Positions 24,832 through 34,193 are shown, counted from the first letter of the stretch. The stretch is 38,686 nt of DNA from an uncultured Bacteroides sp. (GCA_949285025.1 CASDXG010000056.1:1-38686); one strand, 5' to 3'. Program-made: numbers and translations. Notes: generated from the sequence alone by a model not told the origin.

Positions 24832-25539
24832 TCAGAAATATAAGCCTTTAGATATAATCATGCCTTCTATAATGATATAGGAATAAGTGAGCAATAAAAC
24901 CAGATGTACAAGTTTTGTGTCTGCATACCGATAGCCGCTTGGCGTATATTGGTTGGAGATATATCTGGGACGGCTTATATATTTGCGTCTTAGGAACAGA
25001 TATAATCCGTAGGTTAAGGAGGCGATGAGAATGCCGGACAATGCGCCGCATAAGATATCTCCCGGATAATGTACGCCCAAGTAAATCCGTGAATAGGATG
25101 ATAAGGCTGCCCATATGAACATAATGAGTGCGAAGCCTTTGTTCCGCATGAGCAGGGAGATAAATGTTGCGACGGCAAATGTGTTGGCCGCATGACTTGA
25201 AATAAATCCGTATGCTCCTCCCCTATATCCGTTGACGATGTGGACAAGATGCATAAATGCAGGGTCTTGCGACGGACGGAAACGCATGAAATACGGTTTA
25301 CACAGTCCGGAAGAGAAGCGGTCGGCCAATGCTATTGTAAGGGAAAGCATACAGAGTATGAAGAGAGCCTGCTGCCATTTGTTGTTTTTGAAGATGATAT
25401 ACAGCAATACAACGCCCACCGGAATCCATGTTTTTGTATCGGTGATGAGCCACATTGCCCCATCAGCGAACAATGAATGATTCCCGTTCAGTTGAAGGAA
25501 AAGCGTTTTGTCTAAATCTATTAACTGCTGTATATCCAC
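24832..25539 (-). CDS. PAP2-family lipid phosphatase, GTG start
   Basis: This 235-aa polytopic membrane protein carries the three phosphatase motifs. They are K81-P-Y-F-M-R-F-R88-P, then S115-H116 (in ISSHAANTF, where Ser replaces the Gly of the classical SGH), and S150-R151...H157-YPG-D161. The His116/His157/Asp161 set is the catalytic core. Likely substrates are undecaprenyl or other isoprenyl/lipid phosphates at the outer face of the inner membrane; lipid A phosphatases belong to the same family. The start codon is GTG at 25539: an in-frame stop lies 10 nt upstream and no ATG is near. It begins 17 nt after batE, so it is probably the last gene of the bat operon. Confidence 0.85.
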   Translation of the reverse strand: MDIQQLIDLDKTLFLQLNGNHSLFADGAMWLITDTKTWIPVGVVLLYIIFKNNKWQQALFILCMLSLTIALADRFSSGLCKPYFMRFRPSQDPAFMHLVHIVNGYRGGAYGFISSHAANTFAVATFISLLMRNKGFALIMFIWAALSSYSRIYLGVHYPGDILCGALSGILIASLTYGLYLFLRRKYISRPRYISNQYTPSGYRYADTKLVHLVLLLTYSYIIIEGMIISKGLYF

Positions 25540-25556
25540 TCGTTTCGGTTATATCG

Positions 25557-26309
25557 TTAAATTATCTCAATGTTTGCTGTCTGAATCCATCCTTTCTTAC
25601 CGTCTTCCAGGCGTATTTCTTTCCACTCTTTCATTGTATTGTCTTCTATGTATACTTTCGTTCCTTCATGCAGTACGAACAGATCTGTCCCTGTTGTATC
25701 GGGGGTACTTTTTATGGTGATGCTTGGTGCCATGATGATGGCCGCATTACGGATTTCAAGTTTCTCCTTTTGAGTGTTGGCAAATGAATTGGAGGATATA
25801 GTGACAATCAGACAGACAACAGAAGCGATGAATCCGATTTTTTTCAATACCAGACGTCTTCCGAATATATATAGTATCAAGGAGCCAAGCAAAATGAGAA
25901 ATGAAATGATTCCCATCCTTCCCCATCCGCGTTCACTCATGCAGTTGGCTATTGATTTTACCCATGATACAATGAATATTTCCCGCAACGGAACAATCTG
26001 ATCGACAGTTTTTCCTCTGGCCATTTCCAGATTGAAACGTGCATCGTTATTTCCCGGATCAAGTAACAGGGCGCGTTCATAATTGAGAACGGCTTTTGCC
26101 ATGTTTTTATCTTTATAGTAGCTGTTCCCCAGATTATAGTAGATATCGGACGATTCACCTTCTGTTTCCAAGATCTGTTCGTATTTTTCTATAGCTTCCT
26201 TGAAATTATTTTCCTGATAAGCTTTATCTGCTTCTTCTTTTGTTACGGAAGCGCCTGCATATTGAATGAATCCGATTACAAAAACCAGTATGATGCTTAT
26301 TTTTTTCAT
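25557..26309 (-). CDS. batE: BatE: TPR and SH3-like protein
   Basis: The 250-aa protein has a signal peptide (1-20) and TPR repeats (about 24-100, clearest in DIYYNLGNSYYKDKNMAKAVLNYERALLLDPGN). Two transmembrane helices follow (132-149, 157-175), then a bacterial SH3-type domain (about 188-248, ending GWIQTANIEII). This is the BatE layout at the end of Bacteroidota bat operons. The TPR part would face the periplasm and contact the other Bat proteins. The mechanism is not established. It lies 20 nt downstream of batD. Confidence 0.85.
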   Translation of the reverse strand: MKKISIILVFVIGFIQYAGASVTKEEADKAYQENNFKEAIEKYEQILETEGESSDIYYNLGNSYYKDKNMAKAVLNYERALLLDPGNNDARFNLEMARGKTVDQIVPLREIFIVSWVKSIANCMSERGWGRMGIISFLILLGSLILYIFGRRLVLKKIGFIASVVCLIVTISSNSFANTQKEKLEIRNAAIIMAPSITIKSTPDTTGTDLFVLHEGTKVYIEDNTMKEWKEIRLEDGKKGWIQTANIEII

Positions 26310-26329
26310 GTGCGTTATCTCCTCAATCT

Positions 26330-28165
26330 TTAGTGTTTGATGCTGTCTTCCATTTTGCTTATAACTTCCAGAACGGTGGTATAAACTTTGTCCATAGCCG
26401 CGCTTTCATCGCCGGGAGCGTACCGTGCGAATTCGCATTCGTTCAAAGCCGAGATAAAATCTTTTGTCAGTTCATCCGACACGCCGTATCTGTTCAACTC
26501 AAACTCGATATTGTCTTTTGAAAGTTGTGACACGGGAATGTTAAGTTTATCGCTGATATATCCCCAAAGAGCTTTCAGGACTTCATCATAGAACTCGTTC
26601 TTTTTATTTTCACCCAGCAGCTTTCCTGCAAGTTTCAGGCGTTTTGTCGCCACTTTATTGGCTTTTTTCGTTTTTACTTTCGCGATATTTGCATTTTCCA
26701 AAGCGCGTTGACGGTATATTATGATAAATGCAACAAACAGAATTGCCGGGATGATATACCACAGCCAGTACCCCAGTGTGCCGAAGAAATAAACTCCTCG
26801 CGGCGACAGGTGGGTGTCTCCCAATTTGATAAAGCGTATATCTTCTCCCAAAACCTTTACACGTTCTTTATTCGTAAAGTCGTTTACCACTTGCTCGGAA
26901 TTGCCTTCTCCTTTGGCAATTTTCAGTTCGTATGCTTCAGTCTTCAGCGTTTTATAGGAATTGCTCTTCAGGTCGAAATACGTAAACTCTACGGGAGGGA
27001 TGGTAAAGTTTCCGGAATGGCGGGGAATGGCCAGGTATTCTATGGTCTGGGTGCCACTGAGGCCGTCTTTTGTCAATTGGAACTGATTGTCGGTTTTCGG
27101 GTCGTAAACTTCAAAATCCTGCGGGAATTTCACTTCCGGCGTGCTGATGAGTTTCATGTTTCCCGTACCTTTTATGACCACTTTCAGTGTGATCGCATCG
27201 TTGGTCTTTACTTCGGTTGCATTGATAGACGATGAAATGCTGAAATTTCCTACGCCTCCGGAGAATCCGGCAGGCTTGGAGGGAAGTGGTTCGACATTGA
27301 TTGTCAGTTTCGGGGTAACGATTTTCTTTTTGACTTCTACAATGCCTCCCCCATTGAAGAAGGAGTCGAAGAAATCGTCTGTCATCATTTGTTGTGCCAC
27401 TACCCCCTCGAAAGTGATAGAGGGAATTTCAAGTTTCCCGGTCTGTTGAGGGAACAATACATATTGGCTCCATACGGTAGTATGATAGTTGCGTCCTTTA
27501 TAATGCTCTATGGTGAATGTTTTTTGCTGAGGAAGTTCGACCTGTTGTGTATGAAATCCTTTCATGTCGGGCATGTCTCCATACAGCTGACGCAGATTGA
27601 CGGTGGTATATACTTTATATGTCAGCAGAATAGCTTCCTGTTCATGTACTTTTGTCTTACTTGCCGTAGCCGTTATGAACAGGTCATCGTTGCTTATTTG
27701 GCTTCCTGCAGTCTGTGTCTTTACCGATGAAGAGCCTCCTTGCTTATTGCTTCCCGAGTCTTTGGCATTCTCATCGGGCGGGAGAACTTTTATCTGTGTC
27801 GCTTGAGAGAAGATTTTCTTTCCATCCACATCGATGCTTGCTGCCGGTATGGTGTAGGTTCCTTCTTTTAAAGCCATCAGGGTATAGTTGTATGTTACGG
27901 TACTGACAGATGTTGTTTTTCCGTTGATAATCTGTGTGCTGTTGTAGAACGACTGATATGGTCCTGCCAATACATCGAAAGCGCTGGGGAAAGACGGTGC
28001 GCGGAAATTTTTTATATCTTTTGAATTTACGGTAAAGGCTAACCGGAATTGATCTCCCTTTACTACGACATCGGCTACATCGACCGTGAGAGTGGCTTCA
28101 TCGTCTGCCCTTCCCTGTATAAAAGGGATTATCAATAAAGTAAGTAAAAGTAGGATTCTTTTCAT
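26330..28165 (-). CDS. batD: BatD: Ig-like membrane protein
   Basis: The 611-aa protein has a signal peptide (about 1-20). A long periplasmic part contains repeated beta-sandwich segments, such as LTVDVADVVVKGDQFRLAFTV and VKTNDAITLKVVIKGTGNMKLI. A single transmembrane helix follows (about 462-488, in YWLWYIIPAILFVAFIII), then a cytoplasmic helical tail (about 490-611). The BatD/oxygen-tolerance family (PF13584 type) is the largest component of the operon. It probably scaffolds the VWA proteins BatA and BatB on the periplasmic side. Spacing to batC is 34 nt. Nothing is truncated. Confidence 0.88.
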   Translation of the reverse strand: MKRILLLLTLLIIPFIQGRADDEATLTVDVADVVVKGDQFRLAFTVNSKDIKNFRAPSFPSAFDVLAGPYQSFYNSTQIINGKTTSVSTVTYNYTLMALKEGTYTIPAASIDVDGKKIFSQATQIKVLPPDENAKDSGSNKQGGSSSVKTQTAGSQISNDDLFITATASKTKVHEQEAILLTYKVYTTVNLRQLYGDMPDMKGFHTQQVELPQQKTFTIEHYKGRNYHTTVWSQYVLFPQQTGKLEIPSITFEGVVAQQMMTDDFFDSFFNGGGIVEVKKKIVTPKLTINVEPLPSKPAGFSGGVGNFSISSSINATEVKTNDAITLKVVIKGTGNMKLISTPEVKFPQDFEVYDPKTDNQFQLTKDGLSGTQTIEYLAIPRHSGNFTIPPVEFTYFDLKSNSYKTLKTEAYELKIAKGEGNSEQVVNDFTNKERVKVLGEDIRFIKLGDTHLSPRGVYFFGTLGYWLWYIIPAILFVAFIIIYRQRALENANIAKVKTKKANKVATKRLKLAGKLLGENKKNEFYDEVLKALWGYISDKLNIPVSQLSKDNIEFELNRYGVSDELTKDFISALNECEFARYAPGDESAAMDKVYTTVLEVISKMEDSIKH

Positions 28166-28199
28166 TATTTCGTTGTTTTATTGTCTGTGAATATGGATT

Positions 28200-28895
28200 T
28201 TACCAATCTTTTTCCAATTTTTTCCCGCGAAGCTGTATTTGTTTCTTCACTTTGTCCTGAACATTTTTTTCATCTTGCATGACAGCATTTAGCAGTTGCT
28301 CGGCATTTTCTTTCGACATCTGGTCTTGATTTTGCTGCTGCTGGTTTTGTTGCTGTTGCTTGTTCTGTTGATCTTGCTGGTCTTTATTCTGTTGTTGATC
28401 ATCTTTTTGCTGTTCCTGTTTCTGCTGTTGGTTCTGATCCCGATTCTGTTGCTGCTGTTGTTGGTCCTTCAGCATTTTTTGTGCCAGGGCAAGGTTGTAG
28501 CGTGTCTCATCGTCATGCGGGTTGTTCCGTAACGATTCTTTATACGCTTCTATGCACTCGGCATATTGTTTCGACATTTGCAATATGACACCCATGTTAT
28601 GATAAATCTCCGCCAGTTTCGATTTGTCCTTTTCCAGACGTGCAGAATTCTCGTACTGTTCTATCGCTTCCTTTCCTTTTTCCTGCATGAGCAGCGTATT
28701 TCCCAAATCATACATGGCATCGGCCGATTCCGGATTTACGTCCAATGCTTTACGGTAATTGATTTCTGCATCCACGTACAGGCTGTCGTTATATTGCTTG
28801 TTTCCGCTGCGTAAATATTCTCTTTCTGTTTTCTGTGCATGCGATGCGATGGAAATCATTGCCAGCATGAGCATGATATATCTTTTTCGTAACAT
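28200..28895 (-). CDS. batC: BatC: TPR protein with Gln-rich tail
   Basis: The 231-aa protein has a signal peptide (to about residue 20, SHA-QK) and about three TPR units (21-135, such as PESADAMYDLGNTLLMQ and AEIYHNMGVILQMSKQY). Then come about 60 residues made almost only of Gln, Asn, Asp and Lys (about 137-195) and a short basic end. BatC proteins in this group commonly have such a Q-rich stretch. It may act as a flexible linker. Stop and batB start are only 1-2 nt apart, so translation is coupled to batB. Confidence 0.85.
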   Translation of the reverse strand: MLRKRYIMLMLAMISIASHAQKTEREYLRSGNKQYNDSLYVDAEINYRKALDVNPESADAMYDLGNTLLMQEKGKEAIEQYENSARLEKDKSKLAEIYHNMGVILQMSKQYAECIEAYKESLRNNPHDDETRYNLALAQKMLKDQQQQQQNRDQNQQQKQEQQKDDQQQNKDQQDQQNKQQQQNQQQQNQDQMSKENAEQLLNAVMQDEKNVQDKVKKQIQLRGKKLEKDW

Positions 28896-28896
28896 A

Positions 28897-29922
28897 TTAC
28901 TCCTGTTTAAATAGTTTTATATTCTTGAAAAGCGGGTTTTTACGTTCCAGCATCATTGTGTCGATAGCCAGTAATATCAGTGCCAGCCAGGCTAAGACTT
29001 GGAATTGTTCGTCATATTCTGTAAAAACCTGTGTCTCTACATCGGCTTTTGCCAATTTGTTGATTTCTGCGTTTAACGTTTTTTCTGCACTGTTTGTGTT
29101 GTCTACACGGATGTATATCCCGTTTCCGGCTTGGGCAACTTCCTGACACATTTGCTCATTTAACCGTGAAACGACAATGTTTCCGTCTTTGTCACGACGG
29201 AATTCGTTTGTTCCTTCCACCGGAATCGGTGCTCCGTCGGATGTACCAACTCCAAGCACAAATATGCGTACTCCTTTTTCTGCTGCTGCTTGGGCTGCTT
29301 CCATCGCTCCTCCTTCATGGTTCTCACCATCGGTTATCAGTACAATGGCACGCCCTACTCCGTCATTGGGCGTAAAGCTTTTCATCGCCAGGTCTATGGC
29401 AGAGCGGATGTCTGTTCCTTGTGTTGTAATGAGTGAGGGATTGATTGTTTCCAAAAACATTTTGGCCGACACGTAATCGCTTGTAATGGGTAACTGCGTG
29501 AATGCTTCTCCGGCAAAAACGATCATGGCTACTTTGTCATTATTGAATGTCTCGACAAGGCGGGATATGAGTTTCTTCGATTTTTCCAGTCGGCTGGGAG
29601 TAACATCCTGTGCCATCATCGAATTTGAAATATCAAGCGCGACAACGGCTTCTACGCCTTGTCGTTTTACGGTTTCCATTTTCGAACCGAATTGCGGACG
29701 CGCCATCGTGAAAATAATCATTGTAAGAGCGGCAAAGGTAAGCCAGAACTTAATGCTTGGCCGATACTTTGAAACTGTAGGCATCAGATGTGCCATCAGT
29801 TTCGGGTCGCCATAACGGCGTAACCGTTTTTTCCGTTCATAATTGGCATAGAAAAAAAGTATGGCGAGTACTGGCAGTACAAGCAGTAAATATAAATAGG
29901 TAGGTTCTCCAAATCGAAACAT
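28897..29922 (-). CDS. batB: BatB: membrane-anchored VWA protein
   Basis: The 341-aa protein has two N-terminal helices (about 8-26 and 58-74), a von Willebrand A domain (about 90-290) and a C-terminal helix (about 308-327). The metal-ion site is D97-x-S99-x-S101 (ALDISNSM), with the later T and D in TTQGTD and LITDGENHEGG. The VWA domain is expected outside the cytoplasm. It has the same layout as BatA 10 nt upstream, an old duplication kept in most bat operons. Confidence 0.92.
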   Translation of the reverse strand: MFRFGEPTYLYLLLVLPVLAILFFYANYERKKRLRRYGDPKLMAHLMPTVSKYRPSIKFWLTFAALTMIIFTMARPQFGSKMETVKRQGVEAVVALDISNSMMAQDVTPSRLEKSKKLISRLVETFNNDKVAMIVFAGEAFTQLPITSDYVSAKMFLETINPSLITTQGTDIRSAIDLAMKSFTPNDGVGRAIVLITDGENHEGGAMEAAQAAAEKGVRIFVLGVGTSDGAPIPVEGTNEFRRDKDGNIVVSRLNEQMCQEVAQAGNGIYIRVDNTNSAEKTLNAEINKLAKADVETQVFTEYDEQFQVLAWLALILLAIDTMMLERKNPLFKNIKLFKQE

Positions 29923-29932
29923 AATGCAAATT

Positions 29933-30931
29933 TTAAGGTATTTTCTTTAATACAGTGTTGCGCATAAGCACTTCCAGCAGAATACAGATAAATGCGATCA
30001 GTGCAAATATTCCATAAGCTTCCTCGCGTTTGCTGAATTCTTTGACATTCAGTTTTGTTTTCTCCAGTTTATCTATTTCCTCGTAAACTTCTTTCAGTTT
30101 CGAATTGCTTGTCGCGCGGAAATAGTTTCCGTTAGTTGTTCCCGATATCTGTGTCAGTGTTTCTTCATCTATTTCCACCGGAGTCTGTATATATTTTACT
30201 CCTGTATATGTTTGCAATGGATAAGGAGCAGTTCCATTGGTACCTACCCCGATGGTATATACACGGATACCGAATTGTTTGGCTATTTCGGCCGCTGTCA
30301 GCGGAGATATATCTCCCATATTATTCACACCATCAGTCAGCAGGATGACAACTTTTGATTTTGCCTTACTGTCCTTCAGACGGCTGACAGCATTTGCAAG
30401 TCCCATGCCCAATGCTGTACCGTCCTGTATCAGGCCTTTTTGGGCAATGTCACAGCTGATGCTGTTGAAAAGATTGAGCAATACGCTATGGCCTATTGTC
30501 AGCGGACATTGTGTGAATGCTTCTCCTGCAAAGATGGTAAGACCGATGTTATCGTTCGGGCGTCCGTTGATAAATTCGGCAGCCACTTGCTTGGCGGCTT
30601 CAAGGCGGTTCGGTTTCAAATCTTCTGCCAGCATACTGGTCGATACGTCTACTGCCAGCATGATGTCTATGCCCTCTATTTCGGTATTTTGCCAGTTATC
30701 GGTGGTTTGCGGGCGTGCGAGAACCAGTACAATCATGATAAAAGTCACAATGCGTAAGGCAAACGGCGCATGAAGCAGATAAACTTTCCAGCTTTTCGGT
30801 GCATTCATATACATGCGGGTGGTGGATACCTGCATGGTCGGTTCCGTTTTTTTTCGCCGCATTATGTACCACACGATATATGGTATCAGCAGCAACAGTA
30901 AAAACAGATATTCTATATTTGCAAAAGTCAT
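29933..30931 (-). CDS. batA: BatA: membrane-anchored VWA protein
   Basis: The 332-aa protein has an N-terminal helix (about 7-23), a second helix (about 58-72), a VWA domain (about 88-290) and a C-terminal helix (about 306-324). The metal-ion adhesion site is D95-x-S97-x-S99 (AVDVSTSM), then DGTALGMG and LLTDGVNNMGD. The family is thought to bind partners in a Mg2+-dependent way, with MoxR as remodelling ATPase. It precedes batB by 10 nt. Confidence 0.92.
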   Translation of the reverse strand: MTFANIEYLFLLLLLIPYIVWYIMRRKKTEPTMQVSTTRMYMNAPKSWKVYLLHAPFALRIVTFIMIVLVLARPQTTDNWQNTEIEGIDIMLAVDVSTSMLAEDLKPNRLEAAKQVAAEFINGRPNDNIGLTIFAGEAFTQCPLTIGHSVLLNLFNSISCDIAQKGLIQDGTALGMGLANAVSRLKDSKAKSKVVILLTDGVNNMGDISPLTAAEIAKQFGIRVYTIGVGTNGTAPYPLQTYTGVKYIQTPVEIDEETLTQISGTTNGNYFRATSNSKLKEVYEEIDKLEKTKLNVKEFSKREEAYGIFALIAFICILLEVLMRNTVLKKIP

Positions 30932-30950
30932 GTTTCTTATGCGTTAAAAT

Positions 30951-32036
30951 TTAAAAGAAGAGATCGATAATCTGGCGTATGGCTATGTATAAGGCAATGA
31001 TTGCTCCTGCCAGTATGATAGCGATACTGCATAAGAGTGCGATGCGTCCCTGTTTGGAGCGTTTTTCTTCTACTTTGATTTCAGTAGGCTCTTTTTTCGC
31101 GTTCGGGTCTTCTTCTATTTTGGTTTGATTGATAAAATCTATTGCATTTACCAGGTTCATGTCATTTTCATTCATCAACGGAGCGTGTTTGGCAAACTTT
31201 ACCAGGTCGGCCGTTTCGAAAAGAATTTTCAACTCGTCGATGGATGACTTGTCTTTTTCCTGAAGCAGATGTTCGATAATCTCGCCGGAGGTCATTTCCA
31301 TTGCATTGAATCCGAACCGTTCTTTTATATATGTACGGATAGCTTCGGTGAGCTCTGTGTAATATTGTTTCGGATCGGCCATCTGCCAAGATTTATCGGC
31401 TTTGATATCTTCAATCTTTTTCATTGCCGTTTGATGCGGCGGAAGTTTCGGCTCGATGCGTATTATTTTGATAATCGGTTTATTGTCACGATAACGAAGA
31501 ATGAGGAATACGACAATTACCCCCAACAGAACCATCAGCAAAGCCGAGTATACAAGGGCTGCAATGTCCGACCATCTCAATGAGATTTCCCGTACGGATT
31601 TAGGTCCGAATATCTGTTCCGGATGAAGTGTATCTACCGGAACGGAATAAACTTTCAGTGCCAACGGATTGGATTGATAGGTCTGTTCATTGACAAGGAC
31701 CTCGATTGGCGGCAGATAATATAGGGCCGAGTCGAAAGAAGTGACGGTATAATCTTGCGAAACGAGCCAGCGTTTATTGTCGTTCAGGCGTTGGGTGTCG
31801 GGTTTTGTTATGTCTAAGATTTCTATTCCCCGCACGATGGTATCCTGAAATACCGGCAGACGGAATTTTTGTCCGGCATCCATACTTACCTGAAGATGTA
31901 TTTTCGTCTGCTCACCGATGAGGATTTCCAGCGAGTCGAGTGTAGCTTCCACCGATACTTGTGCGTGCAAGCTTTGAAAGGTGAAAAGCAGCAGTGCCGC
32001 ATTTATGATTTTATATAAAGTACGTTTCATAATCAT
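30951..32036 (-). CDS. Bat-operon membrane protein (DUF4381-like)
   Basis: The 361-aa protein has a signal peptide (about 1-25, LHA-Q), a periplasmic beta-rich part (26-145), a transmembrane helix (about 155-180), and a cytoplasmic helical region. The latter has YYTELTEAIRTYIKERFGFNAMEMTSGEII, as in DUF4381 proteins and the tail of BatD. A C-terminal helix lies at about 333-358. It sits between DUF58 and batA, as in other Bacteroidota bat operons, and overlaps the DUF58 stop by ATGA. Function is unknown; probably a structural subunit. Start 32036, or the second ATG at 32030. Confidence 0.8.
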   Translation of the reverse strand: MIMKRTLYKIINAALLLFTFQSLHAQVSVEATLDSLEILIGEQTKIHLQVSMDAGQKFRLPVFQDTIVRGIEILDITKPDTQRLNDNKRWLVSQDYTVTSFDSALYYLPPIEVLVNEQTYQSNPLALKVYSVPVDTLHPEQIFGPKSVREISLRWSDIAALVYSALLMVLLGVIVVFLILRYRDNKPIIKIIRIEPKLPPHQTAMKKIEDIKADKSWQMADPKQYYTELTEAIRTYIKERFGFNAMEMTSGEIIEHLLQEKDKSSIDELKILFETADLVKFAKHAPLMNENDMNLVNAIDFINQTKIEEDPNAKKEPTEIKVEEKRSKQGRIALLCSIAIILAGAIIALYIAIRQIIDLFF

Positions 32037-32905
32037 CAGTTCCTTTTTGCAAAGAGATTCAATAATGCCTTCACATAGTCTTGATCGGTACGTACAGAAA
32101 CAGAGTCGACATTACTGTGTGTAAAAGTATCGTTCAGTTTCTGTTGCCGTTCCATCCACCATGCATGGTGGGCATTGCGTAGAGCTTTCGACGATGTGTC
32201 AATCCACTGTTCATGCCCGGTTTCAGCATCCCGTACTTTTATCAGGCCTACGTTTGGCAATTCTTCCATGCGCCGGTCGTATACCTGTACAGCCACTACA
32301 TCGTGTTTCCTGTTGGCTATGGTCAAGGCATTACGGAAATCCCGTTCATCGATAAAGTCGCTTAGCATGAATGCTGTGCAACGTTTTTTCAAGACATTTG
32401 TCAGATATTCGATCGCACATTTTATATCCGTCCGTTTGCTTTCCGGCTTGAAGTCGAGCAATTCACGGATGATGTACAAGATATGCTTACGCCCTTTTTG
32501 AGGCGGAATGAACTTTTCTATCCGGTCTGAGAAGAATATGACCCCGATTTTGTCATTGTTCTGGATGGCGGAAAAGGCTATTGTAGCCGCTATCTCGGTT
32601 ACCATTTCTTTCTTCATCTGTATGGTTGTTCCGAAATCCAGACTGTTTGATACATCGACCAGCAGCATGACGGTCAGTTCCCGTTCTTCCTCGAATACTT
32701 TTACATACGGTTTATCAAAGCGGGCTGTTACATTCCAGTCTATATCACGTATATCGTCACCGTACTGATATTCGCGTACTTCCGAAAAAGCCATACCTCT
32801 TCCTTTGAAAGCCGAGTGATACTGTCCGGCAAAGATATTGCTTGAAAGTCCGCGTGTCTTGATTTCTATCTGGCGAACACGTTTTAAGAGTTCAGTTGTT
32901 TCCAT
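32036..32905 (-). CDS. DUF58 VWA-like protein
   Basis: The 289-aa protein has no signal peptide. It carries the DUF58 signature around residues 44-62 (REYQYGDDIRDIDWNVTAR) and a VWA-like metal site D84-x-S86-x-S88 (LVDVSNSL). DUF58 proteins are the usual partner of MoxR ATPases, encoded right next to them. They are thought to pass chaperone or remodelling action to membrane partners. It is cytoplasmic by prediction. Its stop overlaps the next gene's start (ATGA). Confidence 0.9.
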   Translation of the reverse strand: METTELLKRVRQIEIKTRGLSSNIFAGQYHSAFKGRGMAFSEVREYQYGDDIRDIDWNVTARFDKPYVKVFEEERELTVMLLVDVSNSLDFGTTIQMKKEMVTEIAATIAFSAIQNNDKIGVIFFSDRIEKFIPPQKGRKHILYIIRELLDFKPESKRTDIKCAIEYLTNVLKKRCTAFMLSDFIDERDFRNALTIANRKHDVVAVQVYDRRMEELPNVGLIKVRDAETGHEQWIDTSSKALRNAHHAWWMERQQKLNDTFTHSNVDSVSVRTDQDYVKALLNLFAKRN

Positions 32906-32949
32906 TCCGTTTGTTTAAATTACTGTAAAATCGTATTCATACTTAAGCG

Positions 32950-32981
32950 CTTTCCTGCCGCATTTCATTGCTGCAGGAAAG
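32950..32981 (-). repeat. Intercistronic hairpin between moxR and DUF58
   Basis: A perfect 9-bp inverted repeat CTTTCCTGC (32950-32958) / GCAGGAAAG (32973-32981), loop 14 nt. No T-run follows on the minus strand. It lies in the 110-nt gap, by far the longest inside the operon, and could stabilise or tune the moxR part of the message. Confidence 0.4.
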
Positions 32982-33015
32982 TGATGTTCCATACATGGCA
33001 TTGGAAAGTTTCCGT

Positions 33016-34011
33016 TTAGGGCACTTCCACCTTGTTCAGGATTTTGCTTACGATTTCTTCTGCTGTGACATTTGTCGCTTCGGCCTCATAAGTCAATCCG
33101 ATGCGGTGACGCAATACATCGTGTGCTACGGCGCGTACGTCTTCAGGAATGACATACCCTCTACGCTTGATGAAAGCATAGCTGCGGGCTGCCAATGCCA
33201 GGTTGATGGATGCACGCGGCGAACCGCCGAAGCCGATCAGTCCTTTCAGTTCCTTCAAATCGTATTTTTCCGGATAACGGGTTGCGAAGACAATATCCGC
33301 AATGTATTGTTCTATCTTTTCATCGATATATACTTGACGTACGACCTTGCGTGCTTCGAGAATATCTTCCGAACGGAGTATCGGACGGATTTCTATGGGA
33401 TTGCCTGATATGTTCTGGCGTATGATTTTCTTTTCTTCTTCCAGTTTCGGATAATCAATCACTACTTTCAGCATGAAACGGTCTACCTGTGCTTCGGGGA
33501 GCGGATAAGTTCCTTCCTGCTCGATGGGGTTTTGTGTAGCAAGTACAAGGAAAGGTTCCGGCAGACGGAATGTTTCCTTACTTAATGTAACCTGACGCTC
33601 TTGCATGGCTTCCAGTAAAGCACTCTGTACTTTTGCCGGAGCACGGTTTATTTCATCGGCCAGCACAAAGTTGGCGAAGATAGGTCCTTTGTTTGTAATA
33701 AACCGTTCGTCTTTTTGGCTGTATATCATTGTTCCGATAACATCGGCAGGTAGTAAGTCGGGAGTGAATTGTATTCTGCTGTATTTAGCATCGATTAATG
33801 AGGCCAACGTTTTGATGGCTAATGTTTTTGCCAGACCGGGAACTCCTTCCAGCAAGATATGGCCGTCGGATAACAGGCTAATCAGCAGGGATTCTACAAG
33901 ATGTTTTTGTCCTACTATAACCTGGTCCATTCCGGTCATCAAGTTTGTTACGAACGCACTCTGACGTTCAATGCGTTCGTTTAATTCACGAATGTCAATA
34001 GCTTCAGCCAT
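33016..34011 (-). CDS. MoxR-family AAA+ ATPase, first gene of the bat operon
   Basis: The 331-aa protein has Walker A EGVPGLAKT (55-63), Walker B FVLADEINR (115-123), sensor-1 ATQNP and an Arg-rich C-terminal lid (GFGGSPRASINLALAARSYAF). This is the MRP (MoxR-proximal) type: the next gene is DUF58, followed by VWA genes. MoxR ATPases act as metal-inserting or remodelling chaperones for VWA proteins. It is cytoplasmic. A well-formed promoter lies 70-100 nt upstream. Confidence 0.93.
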   Translation of the reverse strand: MAEAIDIRELNERIERQSAFVTNLMTGMDQVIVGQKHLVESLLISLLSDGHILLEGVPGLAKTLAIKTLASLIDAKYSRIQFTPDLLPADVIGTMIYSQKDERFITNKGPIFANFVLADEINRAPAKVQSALLEAMQERQVTLSKETFRLPEPFLVLATQNPIEQEGTYPLPEAQVDRFMLKVVIDYPKLEEEKKIIRQNISGNPIEIRPILRSEDILEARKVVRQVYIDEKIEQYIADIVFATRYPEKYDLKELKGLIGFGGSPRASINLALAARSYAFIKRRGYVIPEDVRAVAHDVLRHRIGLTYEAEATNVTAEEIVSKILNKVEVP

Positions 34012-34079
34012 AATTTTTTTTTGTTTTATGTAATTTCCTATATGATACTTGGGTTAAAAAACGCCTTTTTTAGCGCATC

Positions 34080-34110
34080 CAAAAATACTTCATTCTGTGT
34101 ACTGCTGCAA
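34080..34110 (-). promoter_or_regulatory. Promoter of the bat operon
   Basis: On the minus strand TTG (34108-34110), a 20-nt spacer and TATTTTTG (34080-34087). The leader to the moxR ATG would be about 60 nt. Confidence 0.65.
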
Positions 34111-34174
34111 CTAAATTTTATTAAAAAATTCAATTGTTTTTATCTGTATGCGGTTTTTGGGATTAAATAATTTA

Positions 34175-34192
34175 AAATGCGGCTCTGCATTT
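34175..34192 (-). terminator. Possible weak terminator after the HU-LysM gene
   Basis: AAATGC-N6-GCATTT directly after the stop codon, followed on the minus strand by TAAATTATTT. The stem is short and the T-run broken, so read-through into the bat promoter region is possible. Confidence 0.3.
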
Positions 34193-34193
34193 G

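Noticed and set aside
26708-27235. 175-codon plus-strand frame opposite batD
   Set aside because: Shadow of a well-supported gene; no promoter, no recognisable protein.
28296-28532. Leu/Ile-rich plus-strand frame opposite batC that looks like a membrane protein
   Set aside because: It is only the complement of the CAG/CAA glutamine repeats, which read as Leu codons on the other strand.
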